Part shown: one piece after another, positions 10,754 through 22,738 of the stretch | How the letters are laid out: each line of letters opens with the position of its first letter | How positions within the stretch are numbered: position 1 is the stretch's first letter | Assembly (NCBI GenBank): GCA_009739215.1 | Contig: VSJF01000002.1 | Coordinates: 1,364,001-1,428,000 of the forward strand | Direction: 5' to 3' | DNA: 64,000 nucleotides | Source of the DNA: Floccularia luteovirens | Taxonomy: Eukaryota > Basidiomycota > Agaricomycetes > Agaricales > Squamanitaceae | The notes under the pieces: model-generated | Seen by the model: only the letters and a program-made list of their open reading frames with translations | What the model was told of the DNA's origin: nothing | The model's database searches: none | Made by a program: the position numbers and the translations under genes

Positions 10754-11054
10754 TGTTGAGCAGCCAGGTGTACATGACACAGTGGAGAGACTCAAGCCTT
10801 ACCTTGTGCTTACTTAGTTCACACCTTATGGTTAGCATTACTACTACTACCTATAGAATAGGACAAGGAATCTATTCTGCATAAGAGTGTCCTTATATAC
10901 AGTTCTAGCTATATGTACATATTTACATATAAGGGTCCATGCATAGGGCATGGGGCATATGTAAGTGTAGTCATGTGACATATCATGTGACATATCATCT
11001 GACTCATCACCTAACAAATTATGTAATCCATCATGTGATTGTGCTGTCACAACA
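10754..11054 (-). repeat. Solo LTR, family C
   Basis: On minus it runs TGTTGTGACAGC...GGCTGCTCAACA, 301 bp, with target duplication CTGAG (10749-10753 and 11055-11059). The U3 is rich in short palindromic CATGTGAC/GTCACATG words, and TATATAAGG lies near the middle. Copies: 11519, 17182, 26951, 49099, 49630, 50282. Confidence 0.9.
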
Positions 11055-11518
11055 CTGAGATTACTATCCCTTTGACTCGCTTAATATGCAAAGGAGTTCT
11101 TTTTGATTTTAATGATCAATGCTGAAAGGCATTTGAAACACTTAAATGTTCTTTTACTATAGCTCCAGTGCTTGCCCATTGGCAACTGGACTTATCTATT
11201 ATCATTGAAATAGATGCCTTAGATTACACACTGGCTGTGATCCTCTCTGTCAAAACCCTGGATAATGAACTTCACCCTGTTGTGTTCCACTCCTGAACAT
11301 TCACCCAACCGGAACTCAACTACAACATACATAACAAAGAATTACTTGCCATCTTCAAGGCTTTCCAGAAATAGAGACATTACACTGAAGGTTTGGCAAC
11401 ACCAGTCAATATAATTACTGACCACAAAAACCTCAAGTATTTCTCCACCACAAAAGTCCTTACCTGGAGATGAGCTCAGTGGTCTAAGTATCTTTCTCAT
11501 TTCAATTTAATTATCTGT
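11055..11518 (+). pseudogene. Gypsy G1 RT end / RNase H fragment
   Basis: The conceptual reading gives the start of Gypsy RNase H: a KAFETLK block, APVLAHW, then IIEIDALDYTLAVILS (the Asp of the DASDYA motif is kept) and ELNYNIHNKELLAIFKAF. Stops interrupt it (for example before KAFETLK and after VVFHS). It is cut at 11518 by a family C LTR and resumes at 11946. Confidence 0.82.
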
Positions 11519-11940
11519 TGTTGTGACAGCAACTCCACATGATCGATTAGTAGTTATGTGATTAGTCATATGCTTGTCAGTCATGTGTTGTAGACCTGAT
11601 AAGATAAGATAAGGTCACACTAGTATAATGACTAAGATGTAATGACACACATAGTCTAGAACATTCTAGAGCTTACTGCGGACATGCATATGACTCATGT
11701 TATAGAACGTATATGACTCATGTCCTACCTGGAGTAGATACAAGGTGTTTCATGTACACGCTGGTAACTACATTAGGTATTACACAGCCACAACTATAAT
11801 GTATATATACAAAGTAGTAACATCTAATATACTTTGTCCAATTACCTTAGTAGTAGTTAGTAGTAGCACCCTCTAAGCAACAGTAAGAACCCCAGGTAAG
11901 GTAGTTCCCTATCACTATGTGTGATAGGTGCTGCTCAATA
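11519..11940 (+). repeat. Solo LTR, family C (long variant)
   Basis: 422 bp, TGTTGTGACAGC...GCTGCTCAATA, with target duplication TCTGT at 11514-11518 and 11941-11945. The intact target is seen uninterrupted in the inverted Gypsy copy near 17786, confirming the insertion point. Confidence 0.9.
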
Positions 11941-13590
11941 TCTGTTTCTGTCCTAGAAAACTTGGAGCTAAGCCTGATGCACTAATATGCAGATGGGATG
12001 TTTACCCAAAGGAGGGGAGTAGCAACTATGCTACTATCAATCCTCATAATTTCAGACCAGTATTCACCCAAGAACAGCTTGCATCATCACTCTGAGCAAC
12101 CACACTCATAGAACCCATTTTACAAGGCATTGTCCTCATGGATTTGGAGAAACTCCAAGACAATATTCAGAACTCCATCTCAGAAGACACTCTTGGTAAA
12201 ATTTATCTAAATAATTCATCTGATCCTTGCTGGATTTTAGGTCCAGATAGATTACTCTGATACAATGACAAAATCTATATTCCAGAGGTTGGAGACCTTT
12301 GACTTCATGTTCTCTGATATTACCATGATCATCCAACTGCAGGACACTTTAGTCAAAACAAGACTATTCAAATAGTCCATTAGGATTACACCTGGTTTGG
12401 ATTATGCAAGTTTGTTATTGACTATTGTAAGTCTTGTATTATTTATAAATATTCAAAGTCCATGCATCATAAGCCATATGGCAATCTTAAACAACTTCCG
12501 ATCCTGGAGAAGCCATGGAATTCCATCTCTATGGATTTTATTGAACAGCTTCCTCCATCTTCGGGGTTTACCTTTATTCTCGTGATTGTGGACAGACTAA
12601 CCAAACAGTCGATTTTCATACCCATGTATGACACCATTACTTCCCCACAACTCACTGAACTCTTTATTCTCCATGTTTTTTCAAAACATAGAGTTCTCTC
12701 TCATGTGACCTCAGACTGAGGCACAGAGTTTGTTTCCCACTTCTTCCACTCACTTGGAAAAGTGCTTGACATAATACTTCATTTCACTTCAGGTTACCAC
12801 TCAGAGGGGGATGATCAGACTGAGAGAGTCAATCAGACTTTAGAACAATACCTCTGAATGTATTGTACTTACCAACAGGACAATTGGTCCTCATTACTTC
12901 CTTTAGCAGAGTTCACATATAACAATGCTTCAAACTCCATCACAGGTATATGTCCATTCTTCACAAACAAAGAGTACAACCCAAATATCTCCATCTATCC
13001 TAAAAGGGACCTCACCTCTGCTCATGCCAAAGAATTTGCAGTGGACTTGGATGAATTACACAAGGAACTTCAAATCCAAATAGGTATCTTGCAACATCAG
13101 TATCAAAGACCTGCAGATACTAAACAAGCTCCGGCTCCTGAGTTCCCCATTCATAGTCACACTTATGTCAAGGCTGAGCATTTCTGCACTACTAGACCTT
13201 CGAAAAAACTCACAGAAAAATTCTTAGGTCCATTTGAAGTCATAGCCAAAGTTGGTTCAAATTCCTATACACTTCGACTTCCTGCAAGCATGAACTCTGT
13301 TCACCTGGTATTCCATGTCTCACAGTTAGAACCAACAACTCTGAACTCTATACCTGGCTGTATTCAATCTCCTCCCTCACTGATTGAGATTGATGGTGAA
13401 AAAGAGTATGAAATCTTGGAAATCCTTGATTCCAAGATTGACAAACACTATCAGTGCAAACTTTTGTACTTAGTCAAATGGCTAGGTTATGAAGGCACCT
13501 CTGAAGAGAACTCATAGTTACCTGCCATGGAGTTCAACCATGCTTCAAAAGTCATCTTGGATTTCCACTCCAAGTACCCAAACAAACCTA
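11941..13590 (+). pseudogene. Gypsy G1 integrase and chromodomain, decayed
   Basis: A broken reading with Gypsy integrase signatures: the HH-CC zinc-binding region near 12310-12440, the core opening SMDFIEQLPPSSGFTFILV (from about 12528), and then GYHSEGDDQTERVNQTLEQY. The stretch 12858-13517 is open for 219 codons and ends in a chromodomain: YEILEILDSKID..., LYLVKWLGY. A TAG at 13516 stands where the family has Trp (ENS-W-LPA), followed by a readable helix to about 13585. Chromodomains steer integration to marked heterochromatin in known chromoviruses. The element is dead. Confidence 0.85.
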
Positions 13591-13827
13591 GCCCCCTTTT
13601 AATAATTAACTCTGTCAAATAATAATATACTCCAAATCTAAGTAGTTTTTGTACTTCATTTCTCTTCATATTATTATGCAGTTTTACTTTCTCAGTCCTT
13701 TTTCAAAGGCACAAAATTTTTCTATATACAAGACAAATATTAAAATATGTATGTACAAAAAACACAAAAAACAAGGAGAAGCAATGGGAATAACAACAAC
13801 TTAAGAAAAAACAAAAAAAAGAAACCC

Positions 13828-14844
13828 CTACTCCTCCATCTCCTCATCTTCATTCTCCTCTATTCTCTCCTCTCCATTCTCTTCTTCCTCCATTTCCTCC
13901 AGTTCCTCTGCTTTCTCTGCTTCATCCTCCTTCATGGCCATATCTCCAGCCACCTCCATTTCCTTCTCTGCCTCTGTCTCCTTCTCTTTCCATTTCTCTA
14001 TCTCCTTTTTCTTTTCCTTTTTCTTTTCCTTTTCCTTTTCCTTTTCCTTTTCCTTTTCCTTTTCCTTTTCCATCTCTATCTCCTTTGCTTTTCCTTTCTC
14101 TTTCTCCTCTGTTTTTCTCCATTTCTCATTTGCCTTCTCCATTTCCTTCTTTTCTTTATCTGAGTCATCAACCACAACAACCTTCAAGTCCCTCTTCATT
14201 GTCTCCTGCCTCTGTTGCATACCCACTAAAATTTCCAGAGACCTTGCAATACTCACAAGGCTCTTGGCTATAGATATCCTGGCTAACTCATTGGTACTCT
14301 GCTGCTTCACTGGTCATTCATAATTCTTGTTGGACTCTGCCAGTTCCACCCATCTTCTTCTCTTCTGACACCATGTAAGAGCTGCACTCTGCTACTCTGC
14401 AGTCTGCCTCAGACTAATCTCAATCTCCAATACATGACAAGATATCTTGCATGTGGAGCACTGTTTACATGAGGTGCTCCAGGTCTTCACTTCATCCCTG
14501 GGCACTGGCCACTCACAGACCTCCTTATGGCAGGAACATGCCATATAGACCATATCATTGGTCTGCCACTCAATTATCCTACTTGTCCTCCACAATGGTC
14601 TGACCTCAGTAACTTCAACAACCTCAGTCATCCTCTGTTTGGCCTTAGCCTCCTTTTTCTTTGCTGTAGCCATTTCAGCCATGCATTTGGCCTCCTGCTT
14701 CACCTTCTCAGCCTCCTTTGCTGCTAACTCTGCCTCTTCTCTCTTTTGGCATTCCTCCTCCTCCTTTGCCTTCTGTGCCTCCTGTCTCTTTAACTCCTCC
14801 CACTTAGCCAACTTATGCTGCATAGCCTCAATTTGTTGGCACAT
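13828..14844 (-). pseudogene. Coiled-coil/Cys-rich repetitive family protein, broken
   Basis: Two minus-strand reading blocks lie in a row. The upstream one (14392-14844, 150 codons) is Lys/Glu/Ala-rich coiled coil followed by a Cys cluster, CSCHKEVC and then CKQCSTCKISC, resembling the zinc-binding CX2C repeats of a large repetitive Agaricomycete protein family. A stop at 14392 separates it from a second block (13828-14310, 160 codons) with a helix, then an acidic-basic run made almost only of Lys and Glu. A degraded second copy is on plus at 35260-35600. The function of the family is not known to me; multi-copy and repeat-embedded status suggests a mobile or domesticated origin. Confidence 0.5.
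13830..14160. repeat. Polypyrimidine/polypurine tract with TTTTCC units
   Basis: About 330 bp of nearly pure C/T on plus, including about nine tandem TTTTCC/CTTTTC hexamers near 14015-14070. It encodes the Lys-Glu run on minus. Such mirror-symmetric tracts can form triplex DNA; that is only a possibility here. Confidence 0.85.
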
Positions 14845-14857
14845 TGCCAGGACTTCA

Positions 14858-15659
14858 TGTTAAAGTTAGTAGATGCCATAACACAGGCATTAGTAAAGTA
14901 TTAGTTCGCACTTTGTGCACTTTAATGTAAATGCCACAATAGTGGCATTAGTAAAATACTTTCATTTCGCACTTTTACACTTAGTTTACATTTCTTAATG
15001 TTTCTCCTTTTGTTTTGTAGTTGTAGGTTGTTACAATAGTCTACTCCTACATATACAGATATACTAGGATAGAGGATAGTAAGAGGATAGAATAGTATAG
15101 TATGTAATAATAGACAGGAGGGGAAAGGAAGAATGGGTTCTGGTAGGAAACCAGTGGTCTTATATAGATACCAGAGGTGCTTCTATCAGGGTAGCCTAGA
15201 AGCACTCAGGGTAGACTAGAAGCACTCAGGGTAGACTAGAAGCACTGGTATCATAGCAACAGAAGTAGACTAGAAGCTGTCAGGGTAAGCTAGAAGCACT
15301 ACCCTGAGTAGTCTAGAACAGTAGTCTAGGCCTTCCTGTATTATATATAAGGAGGCCTCTGTAGCATACTTTCCCCCCAAGTGAATATACTATATTTACA
15401 CTCTAACATAGGTCCACTGAGTGTTGTAAAACACTCAAACGCGATATAGTGGACACTATTTATCATGCCTTATGGTTTCCTGGGTACAACAGGACCAAAC
15501 AAGTGCGCTTTCCTTATGTATCTAGAGATAGATACTAGATACTTGCTGAAAACAAAGTTAATCATATTACACTTGTTTGAACGCATTTTAGAGGGTTTCT
15601 TGCATTGTATCTGACTGCTTACAGTAGTACAATTGCAGAGTTCAGTTTGAACTTCAACA
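14858..15659 (+). repeat. LTR family A, interrupted by LTR family B
   Basis: A 417-bp Copia-A LTR (TGTTAAAG...TTCAACA) split by a 380-bp Copia-B-type LTR at 15029-15408. The outer LTR lacks matching flanks (CTTCA left, CAAAC right), and its two flanks belong to different repeats, so it marks a rearranged junction rather than a clean solo LTR. Confidence 0.88.
15029..15408 (+). repeat. Solo LTR of Copia-B, long subfamily
   Basis: TGTTACAATAG...CTCTAACA with target duplication TAGGT at 15024-15028 and 15409-15413. It carries about 50 bp more U3 than the intact Copia-B LTR (extra AGGATAG-type units), the same variant as the LTR at 26899-27617. Confidence 0.92.
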
Positions 15660-15924
15660 CAAACTCCACTAGAGGAAGCAATGAGGACTAATTGTCTTGT
15701 TGATAAGTACAATACATTTGGAGATATTATTTCAGAGTCTAATTGACTTTCTTAGTCTGACCATCTCCCTCTAGATAGTAACCCAAAGTGAAATAAAATG
15801 TTATGCTGAGTGCTTTTCTAAGTGAACAAAAGAAGTGAGAAACAAATTTTGTGCCTTAGTCTAAGGTTATATGAGAAGAAACTTCATGTTTTGAAAAAAT
15901 ATGGAGAACAAAGAGTTTGGCAAG

Positions 15925-16700
15925 TATAGAAAGAAGAATAAGGAGAGTGGGACAGTATTAAATGATTGTATTAATGAGAGAAAGATGTATTATAACATAT
16001 AGTTGTGTATATTATAGTTAATAGATATTGTACTATTAAGTTACAGTTTGTTATGACTAAATGTGACATGATATGAGTTTAGTTATTATGACCTTATCCA
16101 GACTGCTATTATCTCCTAGAACATTAGTACTTGTGTATAACCATGTTCTGCCTTGTTTCTCTATTCTCTTTGTATGTTTCATCTTTCTGACTCTTATGTA
16201 CTTCTATGTGACTTACTGTATCTTATACTTCTTATGACTAGTAGTACTTTGATATAACTTGTAGCTAACTTGATGCTTATTCATGTAGCATATGATCACA
16301 AGTCAGTAGATTATTATTAGTAGTTTCTCTTTGTATTTAAGTAGCACAAAACTATAGACAAGCCTTAGCTTGATCTTAGTTTCAAGTATCATAAATTTAC
16401 CTTGATTTCTCTACTCTGTTATTGCCATGATAACTTTTTCTATAGTCTAGGACAGCTATAGCTATAGATGCCTGCAAGACAATAGTCTAGTTGCCCAGAA
16501 CCCCATTCTTCTAACTAACCTGAAGGAGGCCCTGATAGATGGTAGTTAAATATCTGTGTAGTGATATCTCCCACTACCATATGAGGGAAATCTGACTAGC
16601 AATCTGAGATGCACAAATTATATCATATGTAGTGAATTGCATATAGGGAAATCTACAAACAATCATACCAATATACATAGCAGTAACAGTAGTCACAATA
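15925..16700 (-). repeat. LTR family J, interrupted by family D
   Basis: Flanked by GCAAG (15920-15924 and 16701-16705), which is a single site in the Gypsy target. Outer J sequence is 15925-16083 and 16689-16700. The ends are TATTGTGACTAC and ...TATA, i.e. TG/CA decayed to TA. It matches the LTR next to the Copia primer site at 34127-34137. Confidence 0.7.
16084..16688 (+). repeat. Solo LTR, family D
   Basis: About 605 bp from a decayed TGTTATGACCTTATCC start to GCAGTAACA, nested in family J. Flanks TTAGT and GTAGT differ by one base. Other family D copies: 17811, 20123, 22739, 31199, 34306, and 24 bp at 37559. Confidence 0.75.
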
Positions 16701-17181
16701 GCAAGTTGTGAAGAGATGATAGTATTATATGTGAGTATGAAAATTGACTGTTTTGTTAGTCTGTTCATAATGACAAGAATAGAAGTAAACCCTAAAGACA
16801 GAGGAGACTATTCAATGAAATTCATAGAGATGAAATTCCATGGCTTCTTCAGGATTAGAAGTTGTTTAAGATTGCTATACAGCTTATATTGCATAGACTT
16901 TGAACATTTGCAAATAATACAAGACTTTATAGTAGTCAATAACAAACTTGCATAGTCCAGGCCAGGTATAATCCCAACAGACTATTTGAATAGTCTTATT
17001 TTGACCAAAATGTCCTGCAGTTGGATGATTGTGGTAATATTGGAGGATGCAGAGTTGAAGATCTCCAATCTCCAGAATATATATTTTGTCATTATAATAG
17101 AGTAATCCATCTAGACCTAAAATCCAGTAAAAGTCAGATGAATCATTTAGATAGATTTTATCAAGAGTGTCTTCTAGGATG

Positions 17182-17543
17182 TGTTGCAACAGCAACTATC
17201 ATGTGAAGGATCACATGATTCATGTAATGTCATATGTCATATGACCTAGTCATGTGACTCACTCATTATATGCTTTATATGTCACATGCATTATGACTAA
17301 GCATGTTCTTTGATGTTCTACAACATTCTACAAGAAACATGTGATTTATGAAACTATCTAGCATGAACCACTATTTACAAATATACACATATAGTAAATC
17401 TGTATATAAGGACCTTGTACTTTGTACTATGCCTCTTGTCCAATTACATTGGTAGTAGTCAGTATTAGCCTGTAAGTAACAAAGTAAGCTCTAAGGTAAG
17501 GTAGTTCCACTCCACTGTGTATAACATAGGGCGCTGCTCAACA
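17182..17543 (+). repeat. Solo LTR, family C
   Basis: 362 bp, TGTTGCAACAGC...GCTGCTCAACA, with target duplication GGATG (17177-17181 and 17544-17548) inside Gypsy G1'. TATATAAGG near 17403 is a likely TATA box. Confidence 0.93.
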
Positions 17544-17810
17544 GGATGGAGTTCCAAATATTGTCTTGGAGTTTCTCCAAATCCTTAAGGACAACATCTC
17601 ACAAAATAGGTTCTATAAGAGTAGTTGCTCAGAGTAATGATACAAGCTGTTCTTGGGTAAATACCAGTCTGAAATTGTGAGGATTGATAGTAGCATAGTC
17701 ACTACTCTCCTCCTTTGAGTAAACATCTCATCTGCATATTAGTGCATTAGGCTTAGCTCTAAGTTTTTCAGAATAGAAACAGATAATTAAATTGAATTGT
17801 GGTTGTATAA

Positions 17811-18383
17811 TGTTATGACCTTATCTGGATACACACTATCTCCCTGGACTTTAGAATATGTGCACAACACGTTTCTGCCTTGTTTATTACTTTTCCATAC
17901 ATGTTTTGTATATGACTCATATTTTAGTTCTTTTAACTTATAGTGACTTGTAAATACTTCTATATGACTCCACACTGACTCCTAGCTTACTGAGCAAGCA
18001 TGCAATAGGTTATTATTAGAAGTAGCATACTTGTATTTAAGTAGCATGAAACTATGACAAGCTTTAGCTTGATCTTAGTTTTGAGTACTACAATATATTT
18101 GCTATTACTCTGTTATCTTTTGGTCTATCTCCCTCTCCTGTCTAGAATAGCAGGACAAGTTATAATAATGGCATAGATAACACCATATATGCTGAAAGGC
18201 CTGTGTGTTCATCTCTGTAACTGACCTCAGAGAGACTCTGACAAGTGGTTTGTAACTTATGTAGTAGAGTAACCCCACTATCATGCCAGGGAAATCTGAC
18301 TGGCAAATCCTTCAACTGTTCTTTAACCTGGATGGCCAAACGATGAGACAAGTAAATGATGAAAAAAACCCCTAACGGTAACA
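17811..18383 (+). repeat. Solo LTR, family D
   Basis: TGTTATGACC...CGGTAACA, 573 bp, with target duplication TATAA (17806-17810 and 18384-18388). The target is the first bases of a family F LTR. Confidence 0.88.
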
Positions 18384-18774
18384 TATAAGAGAAATTCCAA
18401 GTTTAAATCTTCAAACCCTTCAAAACCACTTAGTAATGCCTTAACACTATTTCCCACTACCCTTGATATAACTTTGACATACTTACTATTAGGGAGTTAT
18501 ATTTAGATACAGTTATTAAGGTTGCCACCCATTTAAGATAGTAACCCTTCTTCGATACCTCCTCTATTTTTATCTATATATATAGCAACACTCCTAGACA
18601 GAAATTCTTAGACTTTTCTCTTCAGATTTCCTATCCAGGTGAGTAGATAGAACATGTATACTTTACAATATAATAACTTTGGATTTCCTGTCTAGTTCAA
18701 TGTGCTTCCTATTTGACAGACTGCTTACAATACTTTGAAACACACATGGCACAAACTACCCAGTTGCCTTTATA
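18384..18774 (+). repeat. LTR family F, 5' end split by family D
   Basis: It matches the solo LTR at 33041-33432 (TGTAAGGGAAACCCC...CTTACA) along its length, with many T/A-ward changes. TATATATAGC near 18575 matches the TATA region of the other copy. Confidence 0.8.
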
Positions 18775-18870
18775 GATTGGTTATGACATTGACTAGTTGT
18801 AGTAAGTGACATGCATCATATCACAGTCACACTTAAGTTGTAGCAAACAATACATCAGCAAATATCAGTT
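18775..18870 (+). repeat. Fragment of LTR family J
   Basis: TTATGACATTGAC... through CATATCACAGTCACAC reads as the reverse complement of 34200-34300. Confidence 0.55.
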
Positions 18871-20010
18871 TATCTATGGATATCTATATAGCACTCCACA
18901 ATACCCATAGTGGTCCATAGTGGCCATAGAGGCTATAGCATGGGGTTACTCACTCTAAAGTGCTGTGTAGTGCTCCATAGTATATAGGAATACTATGTAG
19001 TGCTCTATATTATATAGAGGTACTGTGTAGTACTACACAGAGCTACCATAGTTGTCTATAGTGCTATGGAGTACTTCATAGATGCTTATAGCATACCATA
19101 GATGACTGTAGTAATCTATAATAGTCTGTAGTACTATGAAGCACTCCATAGATGCTTATAGTACTCCATAGATAACTATAGTAACTATGAAATGAAATAT
19201 TTATATATTTATATTTGGAATACTTCATTAGATTGTTCATTATTATTATATTCATTTTTATTATATATATTATATAACTATCTAAATAGTACTATATGTT
19301 ACTATATAAAGATATAAAAAAATAGAGAAAAAGTTGGAAAACAAATATAAAAAAAGAGACAAAACATATTAAAAAAATATAAAAAAGACAGAAAACATAT
19401 GAAAAAGTTAGAAAACATATGAGAAAACATATAAAAAAGTTGAAAAACATATGAAAAAACATATAAAAAGTTGGACTAACATATAAAAAGAAAGAAAAAA
19501 CATATGGAAAAGTCAGACAACATAATAAAAGAGATAGAAAACATATAACGAAAGAGGAGAAAAGTTGGACATATATAGGAATATATTAAAAATATAATAA
19601 CAAAGAAGAGAAAAAAAACATATAAAAAAGACAAAAGTTAGACCAACATACTAGATTGCCTCTTCTATTATCTCTACAACTCCTTCCACCATAGGCTCTA
19701 ACAAAGAGGAGCAAATAAACCTAGAAAGATATATAATGAATTAGTAAGGGAAAAGAAAAGAAATAAGTACTTACTTGGTAGGTGAAAGTTGAGAAAGAGA
19801 AGGGATGAAAATTTCAAAGCAAAAAAAAAAGTTGAAGTCTGAAGTATCTTACATAATCACAGGTCATGTGACTTCTCTAAAGTTGAAATTAAACTCAAGA
19901 AAAAAAATTTTTTTTTTTCAAGTCCAACAAGTCCAATGTTTTGCTTATATAATCCAAAAAGCAGAATATTCTTCTAAGTCAAATTCTATATACTTCATCA
20001 GGAAAAAGTT
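18871..20010. repeat. AT-rich palindromic repeat K, copy 1
   Basis: Begins with dozens of CCATAG/CTATGG-type words arranged as imperfect inverted repeats (18890-19190), passes into an A-rich ladder of AAACATAT and AAGTTGGA units (19310-19640), and ends with AAGTCCAA... GTTTTGCTTAT...AAAAAGCAGAATA. The same order of parts recurs at 30107-31198, so this is one interspersed element of about 1.1 kb. No protein is readable; its class is unknown. Confidence 0.75.
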
Positions 20011-20122
20011 GAAGAAATAATATAGCCAAACATGGCCTTAGATAACACCTCTAGCTATGAAAGAGATCCAAGATTTGAGACCTAAAAATAAGCCAAGTAT
20101 AGGACCTGAAATTCCAGTAAGC

Positions 20123-21657
20123 TGTTATAACCTTATCCAGATACTCATTATCTCCCTAGACTTTAGAATACACACGTGATGCATTTCTGCCTTATTTCTC
20201 CATTTCTTTCATATGTTTCATGTTCTAACTCTTATAGTTGCTTCTTATGACTTGTATAAACTTCTAAATGACTGGTAGTAGCTTCAATATGACTTGTAAT
20301 TGACTTCAGTGCTTATTCATGCAGCATGCAATACTTAGTCAGTAGCTTATTATTAGTTACTCTACATTTGTATTTAAGTAGCATTGAAAAGTTTGAGTTG
20401 CAGTTGGACTAAGAAGTCCTTGGGGTGCAGCACTTCCATCTACAATTCCTAAACTGTTACTTGTAGAATAAGTAATAAAATATATAAAGACAATTGCTTT
20501 TAAAATAGAATGTTTGTTTTTAGAAATTTAAGTAATAAAAACTTATTGAGATAATATTTGTTCTACTTCAAAATGTTTCTTTTATAGATCCAAAGCAATT
20601 AGGTCTTGGTTTCAAAGTTTTGAATCTATCTTCAAGATCTGCAAGACTTGTAAATGAGGTAAACAATGATAGTAGTGGTTGGAAAGATAATCAATAAGAT
20701 CCTTTTAAAATAGAATGAGATATTAAAACTGAGATTTGCCTTTTGGATACTAAAGTGAAGAGAGAAATTAACTCTCCTTTATTGTTCTGTTTTGAGCCCT
20801 ATTTATATCTACTATGATATAGTAAGGTACTCAAAACATAAATTTTTACCATGAAATTTTTAAAGTGATTGTACTAGTGAAGAATTTTAAAACAGGGAAT
20901 ATATGTAAAAAAAATAAATAAAATGGAAATTTTCTTCAAAATCAATTGCACTCCCTTCATAACCATTTGCGGCATTGTTACTTGTAATCATAATTACTGA
21001 GTACTTTCTAATACAGTATGATGCATTTGCTGATGCGCTGTTTTGGATTATAGAAATTTTCCAGGCTTGATGGGAAGGCTGGCATGCTGTTTGGTCTGGG
21101 CTCTCCATAGTGGTTCCTGGATCTGAAGCTGAGATCTGGTCTCAAAACCACAGGATCCATGTTGATATCTTCTGAGTTCCACCTGATTAATTGTGTTGAT
21201 AAGTATGTTTCAAAGGCACTAGGCATGAGTTGTTTTGAAGGAGGATGTTATATGTTGTAGAAGGGTGGTTTCAAGCTATATTGTCAAAGAGTGTGAAGTG
21301 TTACCATATCTGGTTTGAACCCATGGAGGTTTCCCATAGTGTGAAATTACAGTCAAGCCTCAGCTTGATCTTAGTTTTGAGTACCCCAATTACATTGGCA
21401 TTACTCTCTGTTACCTTTGCTTGAACTTCCTCTCTAGTCTAGGACAGCTAGCAAGTTATATATAAAGGCACGGGTGACACTATATAATCTGAAACATCTG
21501 ACTGTTTATCTACTGTAACTGACCTCAGCAAGGCTCTAATGAGTAGCAGTTAAATACTTGTGCATTAGTATATCCCTTTACCATACTAGGGAAATCTGAC
21601 TAGCATTATGATGAAATCAGATAATAATGCACCTCCCAAACCCACATAATGGTAACA
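20123..21657 (+). repeat. LTR family D, split by family I
   Basis: Outer D sequence at 20123-about 20392 and about 21340-21657, target duplication TAAGC (20118-20122 and 21658-21662). A family I element sits inside in inverted orientation. Confidence 0.85.
20393..21335 (-). repeat. Long LTR-like repeat, family I
   Basis: On minus it starts TATGGGAAACCTCCATGG and contains a TATAAATAGG box near 20803. It matches 37583-37972 plus 40648-41078 on plus, where a later insertion splits it. At about 940 bp with a promoter-like box and no coding, it looks like a long solo LTR. Confidence 0.7.
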
Positions 21658-22738
21658 TAAGCTGTATTTAGTCATAGTGCTTAAATAGGAAACTAGTAAG
21701 ATAAAGTTGTATAAAATATATTAGTAATTATACCAGATACATATTTATATATGAAGTAAGCATAATAGGTAGTAAATTTATTAGTCCTTTATCTAAATGC
21801 ATATATAAATGGGAGCTGTTGTACAAGGCTCTCTTATATATTTCCTTATTTAGAAGTTCCTTGCCTTATTCTTTAGTAAGAAGGAACCACATAGTATAGA
21901 TACTCATGGATAAGGAATCACTTTGTCTATATACTAGCAAATAAGGGACCACTTAGTCTAGATACTTGCAGACAAGAGGCCACTTAGTTGAGATGCTTGC
22001 AAATAAGGCAGAACTAAGGTTGTTCTAGTTTTGCAATAAAAAAAGACTTATTCAACCACTTATTATTGTACATAAATGATTAAAAAAAATTAAATCATAT
22101 TATTAATTAATGAAAATTGAGATACATGTGCAGTAGGAAAGGGCAGGATAAGTAGTCAGGAGATTGTAGTCTTGTTAGTAGCCTCATCAGTAGCCTTATC
22201 TAGTAGTTGCAAGTAATAATATTCATCTAGAATCCTTTTAAGCCATATCTTGTCTAAAGTAGCTATGAAGAGAGGAGAAGGGACCTTGCATTTTCCATAA
22301 ATCAGACTGGAAGAGAAGTAAAATGTCCTGGAAAGAAAAGAACATTAGATCATGTTAACTAGAAAAAAAAAACTACTTATTCCAAAATTCATTAGCAAAT
22401 GCTGCATATCTATATAGACCTATATAGATCTACATAGAGAGAGTCAACCTAGAATGCCTGTAGATACCTACATAGCCCTATATAGGTCTACATAGACATT
22501 CATAGACATCCTAGATTGACTCCTCTAGAATATTTTCCTGATGTTCAAGAGTATCCTTTGTCCAATTATTATTGGGATGCTCAAATAAGTCCAGTACATT
22601 ATAGTAGAAGTCTTGAATATCAAAAAGGTGGTCTTGCATTCTCCATTGAGCTACCTCACTCAAGACAAAATGAGCCTATATAAAATTAGTAAAAGATCAG
22701 TTATATAAATATAAATCTTACCTGACAAGCAGTATAGG
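21658..22738. other. No gene recognised; possible transposon remnant
   Basis: AT-rich and without a long frame. On minus, 22500-22700 reads about 55 codons with a pattern (AHFVLSEVAQWRMQDHLFD..., then NNNWTKDTLEHQENIL) that resembles proteins of Agaricomycete transposons, but it is too short to place. AAGGAACCACTTAGTCTAGATACT-like words recur three times near 21880-21990. Confidence 0.4.

Larger units (their letters stand above)
10745..13590 (+). mobile_element. Gypsy chromovirus remnant G1
   Basis: These are decayed pol sequences of a Ty3/Gypsy element on plus: RNase H (11055-11518), integrase (11946-about 12950) and a C-terminal chromodomain (about 13390-13585). The 5' part is missing because the Copia-A 3' LTR abuts it. 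Two solo LTRs of family C sit inside with perfect 5-bp duplications (10754-11054 and 11519-11940). In-frame stops are frequent, several as TAG where Trp or Gln is expected. A second copy lies inverted at 15660-17804. Confidence 0.88.
15660..17804 (-). mobile_element. Gypsy remnant G1', inverted copy of G1
   Basis: Minus-strand Gypsy pol pieces matching G1: integrase/3' pol at 15660-15924 and 16701-17181, and upstream pol at 17544-about 17804. They are separated by a family J LTR (with a family D LTR inside it) and a family C LTR. The open piece 16884-17195 contains the integrase zinc-binding HH-CC arrangement (HNHPTAGHFGQNKT..., then VLYYLQ). Many stops; non-functional. Confidence 0.82.

Noticed and set aside
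13747..14163. Plus-strand Leu/Phe-rich frames in the pyrimidine tract, looking like membrane proteins
   Set aside because: Product of the CTT/TTC repeat; the coding sense of this family is the minus strand.
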